Shown: piece by piece, positions 44,333-57,844 of the stretch
Layout: each line of letters begins with the position of its first letter
Position numbering within the stretch: the stretch's first letter is position 1
NCBI GenBank assembly: GCA_027919835.1
Contig: JANVFP010000014.1
Span: 806,001-870,000 of the forward strand
Reading direction: 5' to 3'
From: Lentinula raphanica
Lineage: Eukaryota > Basidiomycota > Agaricomycetes > Agaricales > Omphalotaceae
DNA: 64,000 nucleotides
Notes under the pieces: model-generated
What the model was told of the DNA's origin: nothing
Seen by the model: only the letters and a program-made list of their open reading frames with translations
Databases searched by the model: none
Program-made: the position numbers and the translations under genes

Positions 44333-46974
44333 ATGGACATTGGGAAAGAAAAACTGGCTCCCGACACGGCGAGTGCCGACTCGACTGGCAACAACATCCA
44401 ATTCTACGATCCTTCCAAAGAATCAATATGGACTCGCCTTGGAGTCAATTGGGAAAGTTTTAAGCGAGCCCCAGGCGTTACTGGGTACGTGCATTATCTT
44501 CTTTAATACCAGTGGACTCAATAACGATAATCTAACCTATCGTCGTGCTCAGCGACCGGTTGGTCGCCGGTGACCTCTCAGAGGCAGAGATAGAAAAAAT
44601 CAAGAGCGAGACTCCAATGCTCCAAGCCAAAATGAAGAAGCGGCATCTTACGATGATTGCTGTCGGTGCGTTCCAACTTCCAATGTCCATCGTGTATCTG
44701 TTTCCTGTACACAACAAGCGTCTCACGACGCGTCTATCCGCACTTGCAGGAGGAAGTATCGGTACAGGTCTCTTCGTTGGATCTGGTTCTGCCTTGAAAG
44801 TCGGTGGACCCGCTGCGATCTTAATCGGCTGGATCATCATGGGAGTTATGTTGGTCAACGTCACACAGGTTCGGATTTCGCGGTCTTCATGTCTCCCCAT
44901 TGTGAATCTCGAATCATCCCCTACATAGGCTATCGGAGAAATGTCGATACTCTACCCTCTTTCAGGAGGTTTTTACATGCTCGCAAACAGATTTCTGGAT
45001 CCCGGATTCGCATTTGCCATGGGCTGGAACTATTTCCTACAATGGGCCGTCGTCTTACCGCTAGAGATCACCGTGGCTGGGACTACTGTTCAGTACTGGA
45101 CGGAAAAAGTTCCTATAGCTGTATGGATTACTGTATTCTGGGTTGTCATCAGTGAGTGTTATTGGTTTGGATCGCAGCATTTGACAGCATTAGAGCGTTA
45201 ACGGATGGATCTTCTTCCCTTCATAGTGATCATATGCCTCTTCGGTACACTTGGCTATGCAGAGGAAGAGTTCTGGTCATCGTGTTTGAAGCTGTTGATC
45301 GTGGTGATGTTCGTCTTCATCGGAATGTAAGTTTTTCTCTTTTCCTTTGCATGCAGTGTATCCTGATTTCGGCGTTTTCAGTATCTGGTATGTACATATC
45401 ACGGTTGTCGTTTTGCATAGCATATACCAATCTAGCCCTTCAGCATCTGTGGAGGTGGACCTTCAGGTGGGCAATACGACCATTACATAGGTGGCGCGTT
45501 ATGGCAGAATCCAGGCGCTTTTGCGAATGGATTCCAAGGCGTGTGCTCAGTTTTTGTCACTGCCGCTTTTGCCTTTTGTGAGTGTAATTGGTTCTGTTCG
45601 ACATCTAATAGGCTTGACATTCAATATCTCAATCTAGCCGGAACAGAACTGGTCGGTCTTGCAGCCAGTGAAACTCCCGATCCGCGTGCAACGATGCCTG
45701 GTGCGGTCAAAGGGACCTTTTGGCGTATAGTATGTTTTCTTCTTACTCGCTGTGCTTGCGTCCTCTACGGTACATAGTCATACTGAATTCGTTTCGTTTG
45801 ATAGACAGTCATCTATATCACATCGCTGACTATTATTGGATTGCTCGTTCCTTGGACCGATGAACGTCTACTTGGCGGAACTTCAGCTGGTGCGGCTTTC
45901 TCTCTCTCTTCCTTTTAGACTAGATCTCACTCAGCTTACTGACATACAACTCTATAACATCACAGCCGCTTCCCCTTTCGTCATCGTTCTTGACAACGCC
46001 AAGATCCCTGGGCTCAATCGTACGTCTATACCAATACCATCCCTCCCAAATCATTACTAACACCAGTCCCTGCGAAAAGATCTCGTCAACGCAACGATCT
46101 GTGTCTCCGTACTCTCCATCGGTCTCTCCTGCGTCTACGCTGGCTCTCGAACACTCACCGCCCTCGCCGAAACAGGATACGCACCTCGACTGTTTACATA
46201 CGTCGACAAGTCTTCCCGACCCTTGTTTTCGGTCATTGCTGTCCTTCTCTTTGCTCCGATAGGATACGTCAATGTCATTGCCGCTGGTGATACTGTCTGT
46301 GAGTGGCTTCGTATTCGGTGTTCTCTTTGATTTGGGAGGTCAACCTCGTTCGAATAGTCCTCTGGTTGCAGGCCATATCTGGGCTTTCCGTCCTGTTCAC
46401 ATGGGGTGCTATCTGTTTATGCCAGTACGTCCTCTCATTCCAACAACAGAATGTATCTTAAGCATGGGGCTCATGTTGATATTCCTTAGCATCCGTTTCC
46501 GTCGTGCATGGTATGTCCAAGGACATTCGGTAGAAGAGCTCCCTTTCAGAGCTCTAGGTGGCGTATGGGGTTCATGGCTCGGACTGTCGCTTGTCATCAT
46601 CGTCATGATTGCCCAATTCTACGTCGTAAGTATCAATCCCAGCTTTCAGCTCAAATTTCTCATAACAAACACAAACTACCATGTTCTTTCTTTCTCTTTC
46701 ATCTGTGTAGGCCTTATTCCCTGTCGGCGGAGTCTCCAACGGCGCTGCACGCGCTCAAAGTTTCTTCGAGGCTTACCTCGCCGCACCCGTCATTCTTGCG
46801 TTTTGGATAGGAGGATACGTCTGGAAACGGACCATGCCCTGGCGAGCACACGAGATCGATCTGGATACTGGTCGGAAGAGTTGGTTGACTGTGGAGGAGA
46901 TGCGGCAGTATCGTGCGGAACGAAAGACTGCTCCGTTGTATGTGAGGATATATCGTCTGTTGTTCACGAACTAG
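44333..46974 (+). CDS. Amino-acid permease (yeast AAP family)
   Basis: ATG 44333 opens a cytosolic N-terminus ([19 protein letters not shown]), then LKQ-like [12 protein letters not shown] and [20 protein letters not shown] (TM1, the G-x-G-T-G-L-F signature of APC carriers). Next are [20 protein letters not shown] (TM3), [20 protein letters not shown] (TM3-4), [52 protein letters not shown] (TM8), and a C-terminus [14 protein letters not shown], stop 46972-46974. Twelve TM segments are expected; members are plasma-membrane proton symporters for amino acids. Introns of 50-80 nt interrupt the gene throughout. All family motifs are present; substrate range cannot be deduced. Confidence 0.92.
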
Positions 46975-47745
46975 GACTTGTCTGTGTCGATGGCGTTGTG
47001 TGTATAGTATGATATGTGGTTTTTGTTGTTTTTTTGCTTCTGCTTTGCATGTTGTTAACCAAGTATGAGTAGATATGTACTTTACATCGAGCGATTGTAA
47101 AGCACTGTTAATTGTACATACTTATTGAATCTATGTATAATTCGTTGTTCATCATACGGATCTTCAGAGATCTATCGATGAAGCACCTTATGATGTGGCG
47201 GCTCACTGTGATTTTCAGTCGTCTTCAAGGAATACACGAAAACATACAAACAGCGCATTATGCACCAGTACTTATATAGATAAAGTTGCGGATGTACAAC
47301 AGTACAACAAGGTATAAATAAGGATGTATGACAGTTGACAGTCCAGGAGCAGATATGATGATGATGAGGTTATTGGATATGAAGAGACAGTATCCTTATA
47401 GTGAATCCGATGATCGAACGAACGATTGTGATGTACAAGCGAATGCACTTCTATAGATAATAGTACATATCCTGTTATACAGATCAGGAGGGGAGGACCG
47501 TTGTCCATTGAGGTGGAGAGTGAGATAGCGCGCTTTTTGATGTCCTGTTGATCCAACTCGGCGGGGAAGTAATGGCGTCGGCATGGTAGACCTGTTTGGG
47601 CACTGGTTCATGAAGAGACGACGACGACGAGAGCCGGATCAGGCAGTGATTCTACCATAAGATCAAAGAGATGATGTTGAAAGGAAGTAATGAGTTCTGA
47701 AGACACGCAGATATTATTCGCGTGTCACGAACGAGAGAGCGAACT
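46975..47745. other. Intergenic between convergent genes
   Basis: This 0.8-kb spacer is between the permease and ZIP transporter 3' ends. Minus-strand frames at 47272-47556 and 47396-47611 lack family features. Confidence 0.4.
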
Positions 47746-49244
47746 CTACGCCCACTTTCCCAGAAGAGCCATGAGAGCACATCCCAAGAGCATAGAGCCG
47801 AGTGCATAAGCCAGATGTGCATCTGAGCTTTCCATCATTTCCTTGTTGAAAAGGAACTCATGGGCAAGAAGCTGCGAATGAAATAGACAGAGGTCGGCGA
47901 GTTGAAGATTGATAAAAGTAAAGTGCAGCAAAATTGGCGTACCTCAACTAATCCGGTGTATATCAATATCCCAGAGCTTAACGAGTCCAGCACGCCGCTC
48001 ACTATCGATGCAGTGGCACTATTGGGGTTGTATGTCGTTCTCAGCCCTAGACCGACTGCGATCCCAATTGGAGTGGTGAATCCATAGACCACAGCACCTA
48101 TTATAGGTACAAAGTTGTATTTTGACGGAAGGTTCATGTAAGCAAGCCTTGAACCTATCCCGAGGCCTTCAAATGTTTCTGCGGAAGATCTGGTAAATCA
48201 GAAAGTCTAGTGGTTGATCAGAAGGTACCCACGATGGAAGACTAGCACGACGAAGAGAATTTTAAAGCTATCGTTGACGGCGAGTGTGAGTCCGATGAGA
48301 ACACTGAGCATTGAATTCAGCACATGGTGACCGTTAGTAAGCTCGCTGACAGAGGGAGAAGGATTACTCTTTACCTGTGAAGTACGACACCAAACTCTAA
48401 TATTGCCACACCGATAACTTGAGATACCGCAGAATCTGAAACCCTATGTGTATGCTCGTGCACAGACTCGTTGATCGTCTCCGAGGGTAAAGCTTCCACG
48501 TCCTTGGAGGTAGTTGTAACTAGATTGCCTTCTGGTCCATGAGCTGCATGAGAGCCGGTATCGTGACCATGTGCATCTAAAGGGAGGATACGAACGAGAG
48601 AGAGTAGAAAAGGAATGGTATAAGACTAAATCAGATACAATGCTAATGACTTCGGAAGATCGCGTGCCTACCATGATGCACTCCTATCTTGGCCAGCAAA
48701 GCCGTACCCCAGCGAAAAGCGACCAGCTCGATGATGAAGATGGAGAAAATACTCAGTAAGCAGAGTGCTAGAGCATATGGCTGTTTGGGAAAGGAAAGAA
48801 GTATGAGTTGGTTTGGTGAATGGGATGATTGGACGTAAGGACGCACGTATTCTCCCCAGGCTTCTGACAAGCAAGGAGACCCTAGCTCGTCAAGCGCTGG
48901 AGCTAATAGATGTATGAAGGCGGTAGCGATCTGTAAAAGAAACATGGATACCGTAAGAACATGATCGATATATGAAAAGCCTTCACTTACGATTACTCCT
49001 GATCCAAAAAATTTCGCGAAACTGGTGATCATAATCAGTTGAAAGATTGTCCATAGATGTTGAAGACCACATACTCGAATAAAGATTTTGGCACATTCAT
49101 ATACTTGGATCTTCTCGCAAGCACGGGGAAAAGGGCACCGCAGGTAGAGCCAATGTATATAACGAAGATGGAGGCGATGCGCAAACCGAGAAGAGAGTCT
49201 CCTTGACTGTCACCGCTGCAGTCAGTAACATCTCTTTTCAACAT
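47746..49244 (-). CDS. ZIP-family zinc/iron transporter
   Basis: ATG 49244 begins with an extracellular N-terminus (DVTDCSGDSQGDSLLGLRIA). TM1 is SIFVIYIGSTCGALFPVLAR, followed by FAKFFGSGVIIATAFIHLLA (TM2, with the conserved H) and LDELGSPCLSEAW. A cytosolic His-rich loop (HHDAHGHDTGSHAAHG) precedes SQVIGVAILEFGVVLHSVLI (TM4, with the E-F-G-x-x-x-H-S signature), LVFHQTFEGLGIGSRLA (TM5, H-Q-x-F-E-G) and YGFTTPIGIAVGLGL. It ends in GCALMALLGKWA at 47746. These are the metal-site motifs of the fungal Zrt1/Zrt2 group. The likely role is zinc uptake at the plasma membrane. Confidence 0.92.
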
Positions 49245-49689
49245 TGAAGATAGTGGAGGGAGAGTTGTAACGAAGGGATAGTGGTTGAGTATATACGTTC
49301 GTCAACACAAATGGAATATTCGAAGGATGCAAAAATTTTGGGTACCTGCTCGGTCATGCAAACAGGATGAATCTGATTGGTTGATCGACGTCAGTGACAG
49401 CCTGATGACAAATTCAAGCGATGCAAGAGGACCTGCACAGTCAGCGCTAATTTTATGAGCGCTGGCCGCTTATCAATCTTTGCTGACCAAGTGCTCGGCC
49501 GCGCACATGCCGCGGTATTTTTCCACCTCATTCAACCCAGATTCAACCACTGCCAGCATCGATTCAAGATTAGACATTACACTTGTTCTACGCCTCAAAT
49601 TCAAAATCTATGCCTGTTACTATCACCCTCATCTATGTATCAGCACCCTATTCATATGCGATGATATAAAGTGCTTGCTTATCACTTGA
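49245..49689. other. Shared upstream region of ZIP and ene-reductase genes
   Basis: This is a divergent intergenic region. No metal-responsive element or other motif is recognised with confidence. Confidence 0.4.
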
Positions 49690-51176
<1,487 letters not shown>

Positions 51177-51482
51177 TCGATCTCCCAGAATTTGAGACAA
51201 TTTCATGTTTAGAAATTCATGTAGAGAAATTTATGTCAGGTTTATGATGACTGGTGTAATCTGAATTGTCCAAGCTATATTTGGGTTCGTATTTGACGAG
51301 CGAGGAAGGTAGAGTGAATACCAGTACGGTGGCGGTAGAAAGTCGAGTTGTGTGACAGTGGTTCGATGAAGACATTAATCGTAGAAATGAGATGGACACT
51401 GATCATATTACTATGCAAGTGCTAATTATGCACAGGATATAGTATATTATTACACTAATACATTTTTGAACTGAGGACATCA
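51177..51482. other. Short convergent spacer
   Basis: This AT-rich spacer separates the 3' ends of the ene-reductase and the receptor-like gene. Nothing recognised. Confidence 0.4.
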
Positions 51483-53581
51483 TTAAATCTGTCTGTTGAA
51501 AGCAGCCTCCTCCTTTCGAAGAGCCTCCTCGCGTCGTTGCATATTCATAGTCAGATTTCTTGAAAGCCTCCGGTTTGCTTCTGGTGAATCGGGGAACGCT
51601 CTGCTCGCGTCTATATCATGTTGGGTGTCATCGGCCGGTGCGCCTTTAGGGTGCGCCAGCTCAGCTTCTTTAGGTGACCTTCCCCCCTCTGAAACCACCC
51701 CAAATGATTCATGTATAGTCGACAACTCGATACGAACGACGAGACCGCCGGTCGATTGGCCTTGATCGCTCGAGGAGTGTTTTCCGATATCAGTATCGGA
51801 TATGTCTCTGCCACGCATAACACGATACAAGGTTCTAACACCGCGTACTAGAGCCTATTTGTGGCGTTGAGTGCTCCAATAATTTAGCTTGATCATACTC
51901 CGTACTTACAGGATCTGTGGCCGCGAGGAGAGCGTAGACGATTGCGCGCCCACCATAGAGGAAGTCACCTGCAAAAGATCGATAAGGATCCTATGAAGAT
52001 CCCAAGTATTTGGGACTCACTCAAGAGGAGGATATTATAGTCCTATCAAGGGGAAGGGGTGAATACAAATCATGACACTGAGCATGGAAACAAATACTCA
52101 CAGTTTGATTATGGATACCGTCAGCTATTGTTGAGTGAAGCGCTGTGAAGATGCTCAGGAGATTGACGAAGCAAGACGCTAGCGGATATAGAGCTGCGGT
52201 AATGAAACAATGAGGACATAGAACTTCTCTCTCTCGCAGGAAAGATATCACCGATTCGTAGGATGATGCGTTTATAGCTATTAGCGTGTATGACTTGAGG
52301 CGAATCAGAGGAGGTCCGGGATATTGAGTGCGTGGAGAGAAAGACCCGTCGTGTCCGAACCTACGATAGATGCATGCTGCTGAGAATATAAGGCGGTCGA
52401 GTAGTTCAAGTGGTACATACGTGATGCTTAACCATGAAATACATGACTGACGCGGAGGCTATGATTTCGCCTATAGCTGTTATCGCTGTCCAAGCCATTT
52501 GAGTTGCGATCTGAAAAGATCCTGTCAGTTGTGGGGGATCAACACTAAAAATACTCTTTGACTCACCTGCCAGGCCAACCGCTGACCCAGATCATCATTC
52601 TTATACCAGCAATCGTGTTCCAAAGGATCCCAACTAGGCTAGTAATTAGGCTCATAGAACCCAAAGCGACTGAATACGTACCCATACTGGTTAGCAGCAT
52701 AAGGGGGAACAGCAAGAACTGCAGCGAAACCGAAAGATAGAATGATATAGAACTTCTCCAAAATCTGCCCATTGAAACCGTGGACAACTACGAGTCTGAT
52801 GAATGTGATAAGTATCAATAAATTTGGAGGGGACCAATGAAAAGCGCACTGGAGATTGAGGGCTATACAGAAAAGAAGGAAGCTCGATATTTGCAGAGTC
52901 AACTGCGGGAGATTTCACTCAGCGATGTTGCGCAAACGTACAGAAATCAGCCAGGGAACAATCACCTGTAGAACAAAAATCGAGAATCCACAAATGAAGC
53001 CACCGGACGTCCTCGTGCCTCCCACGGCACTCGCGATTCCGAAGATCATACTACAGAGAGTTTGAGAAAAATCACGAACGTTCGCCAAAACCATGCACTT
53101 ACTTTGCGAACAGTGCGATCGTCACTATTCGAAAACTAACACGATCCAGATGTGGGCGCGATGTAGGATGAGACCATACTGCACCGATGGCAAGAAGCAC
53201 AAAGAAGCAGAGACCAGCTCCCACAGCAGACGTTACCGCCCACAAAAGGTTGCTGGTGATAGAGGCAAACATAAGAAAAAAAGTCAGACCGCTATGAACG
53301 GTTTTAAAGAAGTAGCGTGGAGTATTCACGAGACCCGGCCCTTGTGGGCAGTAAACACATAGTCGGAGTCCACCATCGGATGACTTGTACCTGGTTTGAG
53401 GCTCGAGGTGTTGTCCCAATGCTGTTGCTGAGGGCGACGGAGCGACGGAGAAGAGAGAAAGAGAAATCGATAATAAGAAGGGATCGTATCTTAGTGGGTC
53501 GGCCGTAGCAAGTGGTTCATGTCTGTTTTTGAGGACCCAAATCCAGGCAAATGCATTGCAACCTTCTGTGGGAGGCATCAC
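51483..53581 (-). CDS. Multi-TM receptor-like (GPCR-like) protein
   Basis: The gene begins near ATG 53581 (MMPPTEGCNAFAWIWVLKNR) and ends at 51483, with about nine exons. Hydrophobic helices include FFLMFASITSNLLWAVTSAV, GAGLCFFVLLAIGAVW, ISSFLLFCIALNLQCAF, FYIILSFGFAAVLAVPPYAA, ISLITSLVGILWNT-like segments and LYPLASCFVNLLSIFTALHS. The C-terminal tail (RVMRGRDISDTDIGKHSSSD and on) is hydrophilic, Ser-rich and ends in a charged helix (MNMQRREEALRKEEAAF). About seven TM helices followed by a long cytosolic tail suggest a fungal GPCR of the basidiomycete-specific kind. No ligand-class signature was confirmed, and exon joins are approximate. Confidence 0.6.
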
Positions 53582-54255
53582 CCAGATCAGGCAAAGAATG
53601 GTTTCCTCTTTTTCCTTCTTGAAACTCTAAACAGTTTTCTATCCGTGGTTAGACCGTGCGAGCTGTAATTTTCCTTGCGTTCGACATGCTCCGTTGCTCC
53701 ATTGCCACAATCTATGATAATGAGGCTGTGACTTTTGATGAAGAGCCCATCAAGTCACAGCATACGGATGAGGATTCTTCTGAGTTGCATAAACTCCATA
53801 AGACCTGATGCAGATGAGTACGATGTAGAAGCGGGTGCGGTTGGAGTTGAATATTTCACTGGCGGGAGAAGCTTTATTAGCGCCTACTTATGTAAGCGAA
53901 TGCCAAGCGCTTTCTAAGCGCTTATTTGCAACCACCCGCCTTCTTCGCCGCTGTGTTCTAGCAATCGTCGAATTTTTAGATGCCAAAAAGTACAATTTCC
54001 TCAAAGAACGAATGTCTAGGCCACTCAAAGATAGGTAAGGCTTATGCTCTTTTATGTGGTCGGTTCATTTTGATCTTCTATTCAGTTAGAAGACGACTGA
54101 GCATCAGATTCACGTCGCATGATGGCTCTCACCGTCAACTTTGCTTTGAACTAGCTACTTATATAGGCCTGAAAACTCCACATGAATCAAAGAATACAAG
54201 CCGCGGCGCTTCCTTCATTCCCCTACCGCCTTCTCCCTGAGTCTGTCCCCATATC
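53582..54255. other. Shared upstream region, receptor-like and MFS copy 2
   Basis: This is a divergent intergenic region with two AAGCGCTT palindromes near 53909-53923 and a TATATAG box at 54160-54166 about 90 nt before the MFS start. The frames at 53735-53917 and 53980-54240 have no support. Confidence 0.45.
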
Positions 54256-56762
54256 ATGTCATCAGCAATGAACGAAATCGAAAAACAGTCGAGCCCTCCA
54301 GAACTTGCTAATTACAGCTCCGACTCCAATCTTTCAGCCGCTGCAAGGGAAGACGGAGTGTCCGCTGCGTATGAAGCAAAGAGTCATCTCGGTCAGCCAA
54401 ATTTCTTATTGTGTTGCCAAAAATCGTTCATCTTATCGTTATACGGCAGTCAACGAACACTTACAGAACGAGTAAGACCATGAGAACATGCTATCTGTTG
54501 AAGTTTAACAAGACTTTAGAATTGGATTCGGACGGTATCAGCTTCAGCTCTTTATCTTGACTGGATTGGGTTGGGCAGCTGATAGTACGTTGCTTCAGTT
54601 ATCACAAACTCTCGAGTCTCATCATATCTCCAGATATTTGGCTTCAGGGTGTAGCCATTATTCTCCCACAAATACAGAGCGAACTTAACCCAGTTCGAGT
54701 CGAGTTCACTACCCTTTCTTTGTATGTGGGTCTTATACTCGGCGCTACTACATGGGGTATCCTCGCGGATCTGATAGGTCGACGTTTGTCCTTCAACATC
54801 ACTTTGTTTATCGCTGGTGTATTCGGAGTCGCAGCAGGGGGTGCAAATAGCTTTGTAACCCTCGCTTCGTTGATCGCCTGTGTCGGATTTGGAGTGGGCG
54901 GAAAGTGAGTTGCATCGGTATCGGTATTTGCTCATAACCTGACGCTCATTGATATGATCCAGTCTGCCTGTTGATGGTATGAACATTACACCTTTCACCC
55001 TCCTTCGATGTATTACTAACAAAGATGATAGGTGCTATATTCTTAGAGTTCATTCCGAAGTCTCATCAGGTACGGTCATTCTCACTGCCCCAAGTTGAGG
55101 CCTTGAGCTCATTTCCTGACTTCAAATTCAATAGTGGCTCCTGACGTTGTTGTCAGCTTGGTGGGCTCTTGGCCAGCTATTCGCATCTCTGGTCGCCTGG
55201 CCATTGATAATCAATTTTTCGTGTGCTTCAGCCGATGATTGCCCAAAATCTAGCAACATGGGCTGGCGTTACACTCTGTGAGTTCTGTTTCAACGTCCTG
55301 GATATGTCAAATACATTGACTGAATTTTGTGATCGTCACTGTAGCTATGTTTTGTAAGTTGCTTCTAATTGTCTGCTATGATGCTGGGTTCGAATATATC
55401 GCAGGGGAGGCGTAACACTCATCATGTGGATTTGTCGATACGTGATATTTGACCTCCAAGAGTCGCCGAAGTACCTTCTAGGCAAAGGTCAGGATTTGGA
55501 GGCTATCAAGGTCTGTCTAACGACGAACGTGCTCTCCAATGGGAATGATGATGTATTCATCTCATAACAAGGTTTTGCAACACATTGCCCATGTAAATGG
55601 AAGAACCATCTCTCTTACGGTTGAAGATTTGCAAAAAGCATCAGGAAACCAAGATGCTGTCTCAAGTCCGATGACTACTGCACAACTTATAAAACAATCG
55701 TTCTCGTCATTCTCGCTGTAAGTTATTCTCGTGTATCTATTGCGCAGACATACTGAATGGCATTCTACATGCATCAAGGTCGCACGTCGAACCCCTGTTT
55801 TTCACCAAGCGGCTAGCTATCAACACCACCATCACCATTTTGCTTTGGGGGTAGCTATACTTTTCATATTTATTCCTTCTCAGTTCAAATGGCTGATGAT
55901 CATACTCTGCGTAGACTGATTGGATTGGCCTACCCTCTGTTCAATGGGTTCATCACCCTGTATCTCACCACTCAAGTTCCTTCTGATTCAAGCATCTCCA
56001 CCACATATCGGAACTATAGTATCATCTCTGTAATGGGAATCCCAGGATCGATCATTGCATGCCTTGTCGTCGATTGGAGCCGAAAAAATAGATCTGCGTT
56101 CGCGATGGGTGGTCGAAAGGTCACTATGGCGGTCTCCACAGCTCTCACAGGTGTCTTCCTGTTCCTGTTCACGACGAGTAAGACGAACGCCGCTGTGTTG
56201 GGGTATTCCTGTGCTTCTGGTCTAACTCAGTAAGTCATCGTCATCATACTCATATTCCACACAAAGTTTGCTCAGCTAAGAAAATTCTGTGACATGTACA
56301 TTTCTAGGAACGCTGTAAGTCACTCCCCCTGTTGAATGCTCGCATAGTGTTGACTTCTGACCTTTGATGCTCCAGATGTATGGCGTTCTTTATGCCTATA
56401 CACCCGAAGTGTTTCCTGCGCCTCATCGAGGAACTGGTGATGCATTGTGCTCCGCCTTCAATCGAATCACTGGTATACTTGCTCCTGTCATCAAGATCGT
56501 CACTACGACGGCAGCCGGGACTGCAGCCAACGGTACCGCAAATGGGTAAGTATTTGAGGTCCCAAGTATCCGTACTATGTGGCTGTTCTGCTAACACATA
56601 CACTTTGGCTCTCAATAGGCCTATCTTCGTTTCTGCATCCTTATTTCTTGTTGCTACTATCTTGATGCTTTTCTTGCCTATCGAGGTAGGTGTTCGTCAT
56701 ACTCAAAGCTCTGTTTATCTGATCGATGGTGTGCTTAGACCGCTGGGAAAGCTGCCCTGTAA
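54256..56762 (+). CDS. MFS sugar/organic-solute transporter, copy 2
   Basis: ATG 54256 starts MSSAMNEIEKQSSPPELANY; the N-terminal region ends GVSAAYEAKSHL, nearly matching copy 1 (GVSAVYEAKSRL). Landmarks are ATTWGILADLIGRRLSFNIT (TM2 loop), ANSFVTLASLIACVGFGVGG, LPVDGAIFLEFIPKSHQWLL, SPKYLLGKGQD, YRNYSIISVMGIPGSIIACL, VVDWSRKN, YTPEVFPAPHRGTGDA and a C-terminus TAGKAAL with stop TAA 56760-56762. Intron positions, including a 7-nt microexon at 56308-56314, match copy 1 at 41101-43594. Both copies appear intact. Relative to copy 1, the loop between TM6 and TM7 has lost about 14 residues around the segment preceding HIAHVNGRT. Confidence 0.88.
56308..56314 (+). other. 7-nt microexon in MFS copy 2
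   Basis: The coding frame requires Q-N-A between GLT and MYGVLYAYTPE. CA before the donor GTAAGT, the isolated GAACGCT between TTTCTAG and GTAAGT, and ATG after CTCCAG supply exactly this. The same arrangement (AAACGCT, 41554-41548 on the minus strand) occurs in copy 1. Confidence 0.75.
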
Positions 56763-56953
56763 GAAATTTGGCTCATCTACTGACTTGAAGGAGAAGCCTG
56801 AGTTATGTATGTTAGATGTATACATTGCTTAATGAAATCCTGTTACACATGATTGTTAACAAAGGCGGTCTTCAGTTATAAATTATAGCAACTTGACGGC
56901 GCGTACCAAAAAGTGTCCCAATATATATCCAAAGACGTGAAGCAAGAGAGGTG

Positions 56954-57844
56954 CTACACGGAGTAGAAAATCTCTAACGAGGCTCCATACATATGATTCA
57001 CCCATCCAGGAAACTAGTGATGTTTGTCGATACAGTATGGCAAAATCGTGACAAATACTAACCTTGGATTTGGCTAATAGCAGAACTCTATCGCCAGGTT
57101 CAAGCGACCTTACGAGTTCATGACCCAATCCTTCACGACCTCTCAGGGATGTTGGATCGACATGAGCTTTCTCGTCTTCAAATTCTCTCCAAGTAACGGA
57201 ATGGACTCGAGGTTGACGGCTAGCAACAAGATTGCTCTGTATGAACCAGCGGTTAGGATCCGGAACAGGAAATAGTTCATGGATGTCTGAAGCGGTGAAG
57301 GTGGCACCGAGATTGAATGGACCAGATGTAAGGTCGAGCCAACATGGTGAGGCTGATGGTCGGTAGATAATAGCCTCAAACCAGCTCCACGAGCCGTTGT
57401 ATGTGCCTAATCGATAGATTCAATGGTAAAGAAGGAGTTCCTGACCACATTGTATAACTCACCTTCGGTACCCTGTATACTCGTCCATCCCTGGTCATGG
57501 CTTTCCATTTCGAATGTTATCTTCCGCACCCTTCGATGTCTACTCTCAGTCCCGGATATCTCTCTAGGCAACATAGGCGGTGATGTAAGGTAAGTCCATG
57601 TGGCCTCTCCATGTACGGTGCTTGAAGCCACTGCCTCGATCTCCTCGCTGTTATCTACCCGAAGGCACGGCCAATACTCAGCAAAGTCTAGAATGAGATC
57701 GATGATTTCGAGAGGGAGGGGAAACATTTCAAGCATGAAAACGCGAACGGCTGCGACATCGTCTTCGGTGGGGTAGCCATTAAATGAAGCAGCCTCTGCG
57801 TCTTTGGTAAGAGCAGAAGAGAGTGTAGAAAGAGTCGAGCCCAT
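56954..57844 (-). CDS. Conserved agaricomycete protein, unknown function
   Basis: ATG 57844 (MGSTLSTLSSALTKDAEAAS) is followed by LEMFPLPLEIIDLILDFAEY, an F-box-like helix pair, then VRKITFEMESHDQGW, TYNGSWSWFEAIIYR, a tryptophan-rich central part, LGHELVRSLEPGDRVLLLAK and, after an intron, FPGWVNHMYGASLEIFYSV with the stop at 56954. The ending G-D-R-V...A-x-F-P-G-W-x-N-x-x-x-x-x-x-I-x-Y is a recurrent pattern in uncharacterised agaricomycete proteins. No enzymatic motif is visible. The N-terminal Gly2 with Ser at position 6 could in principle be myristoylated; this is inference only. Confidence 0.7.
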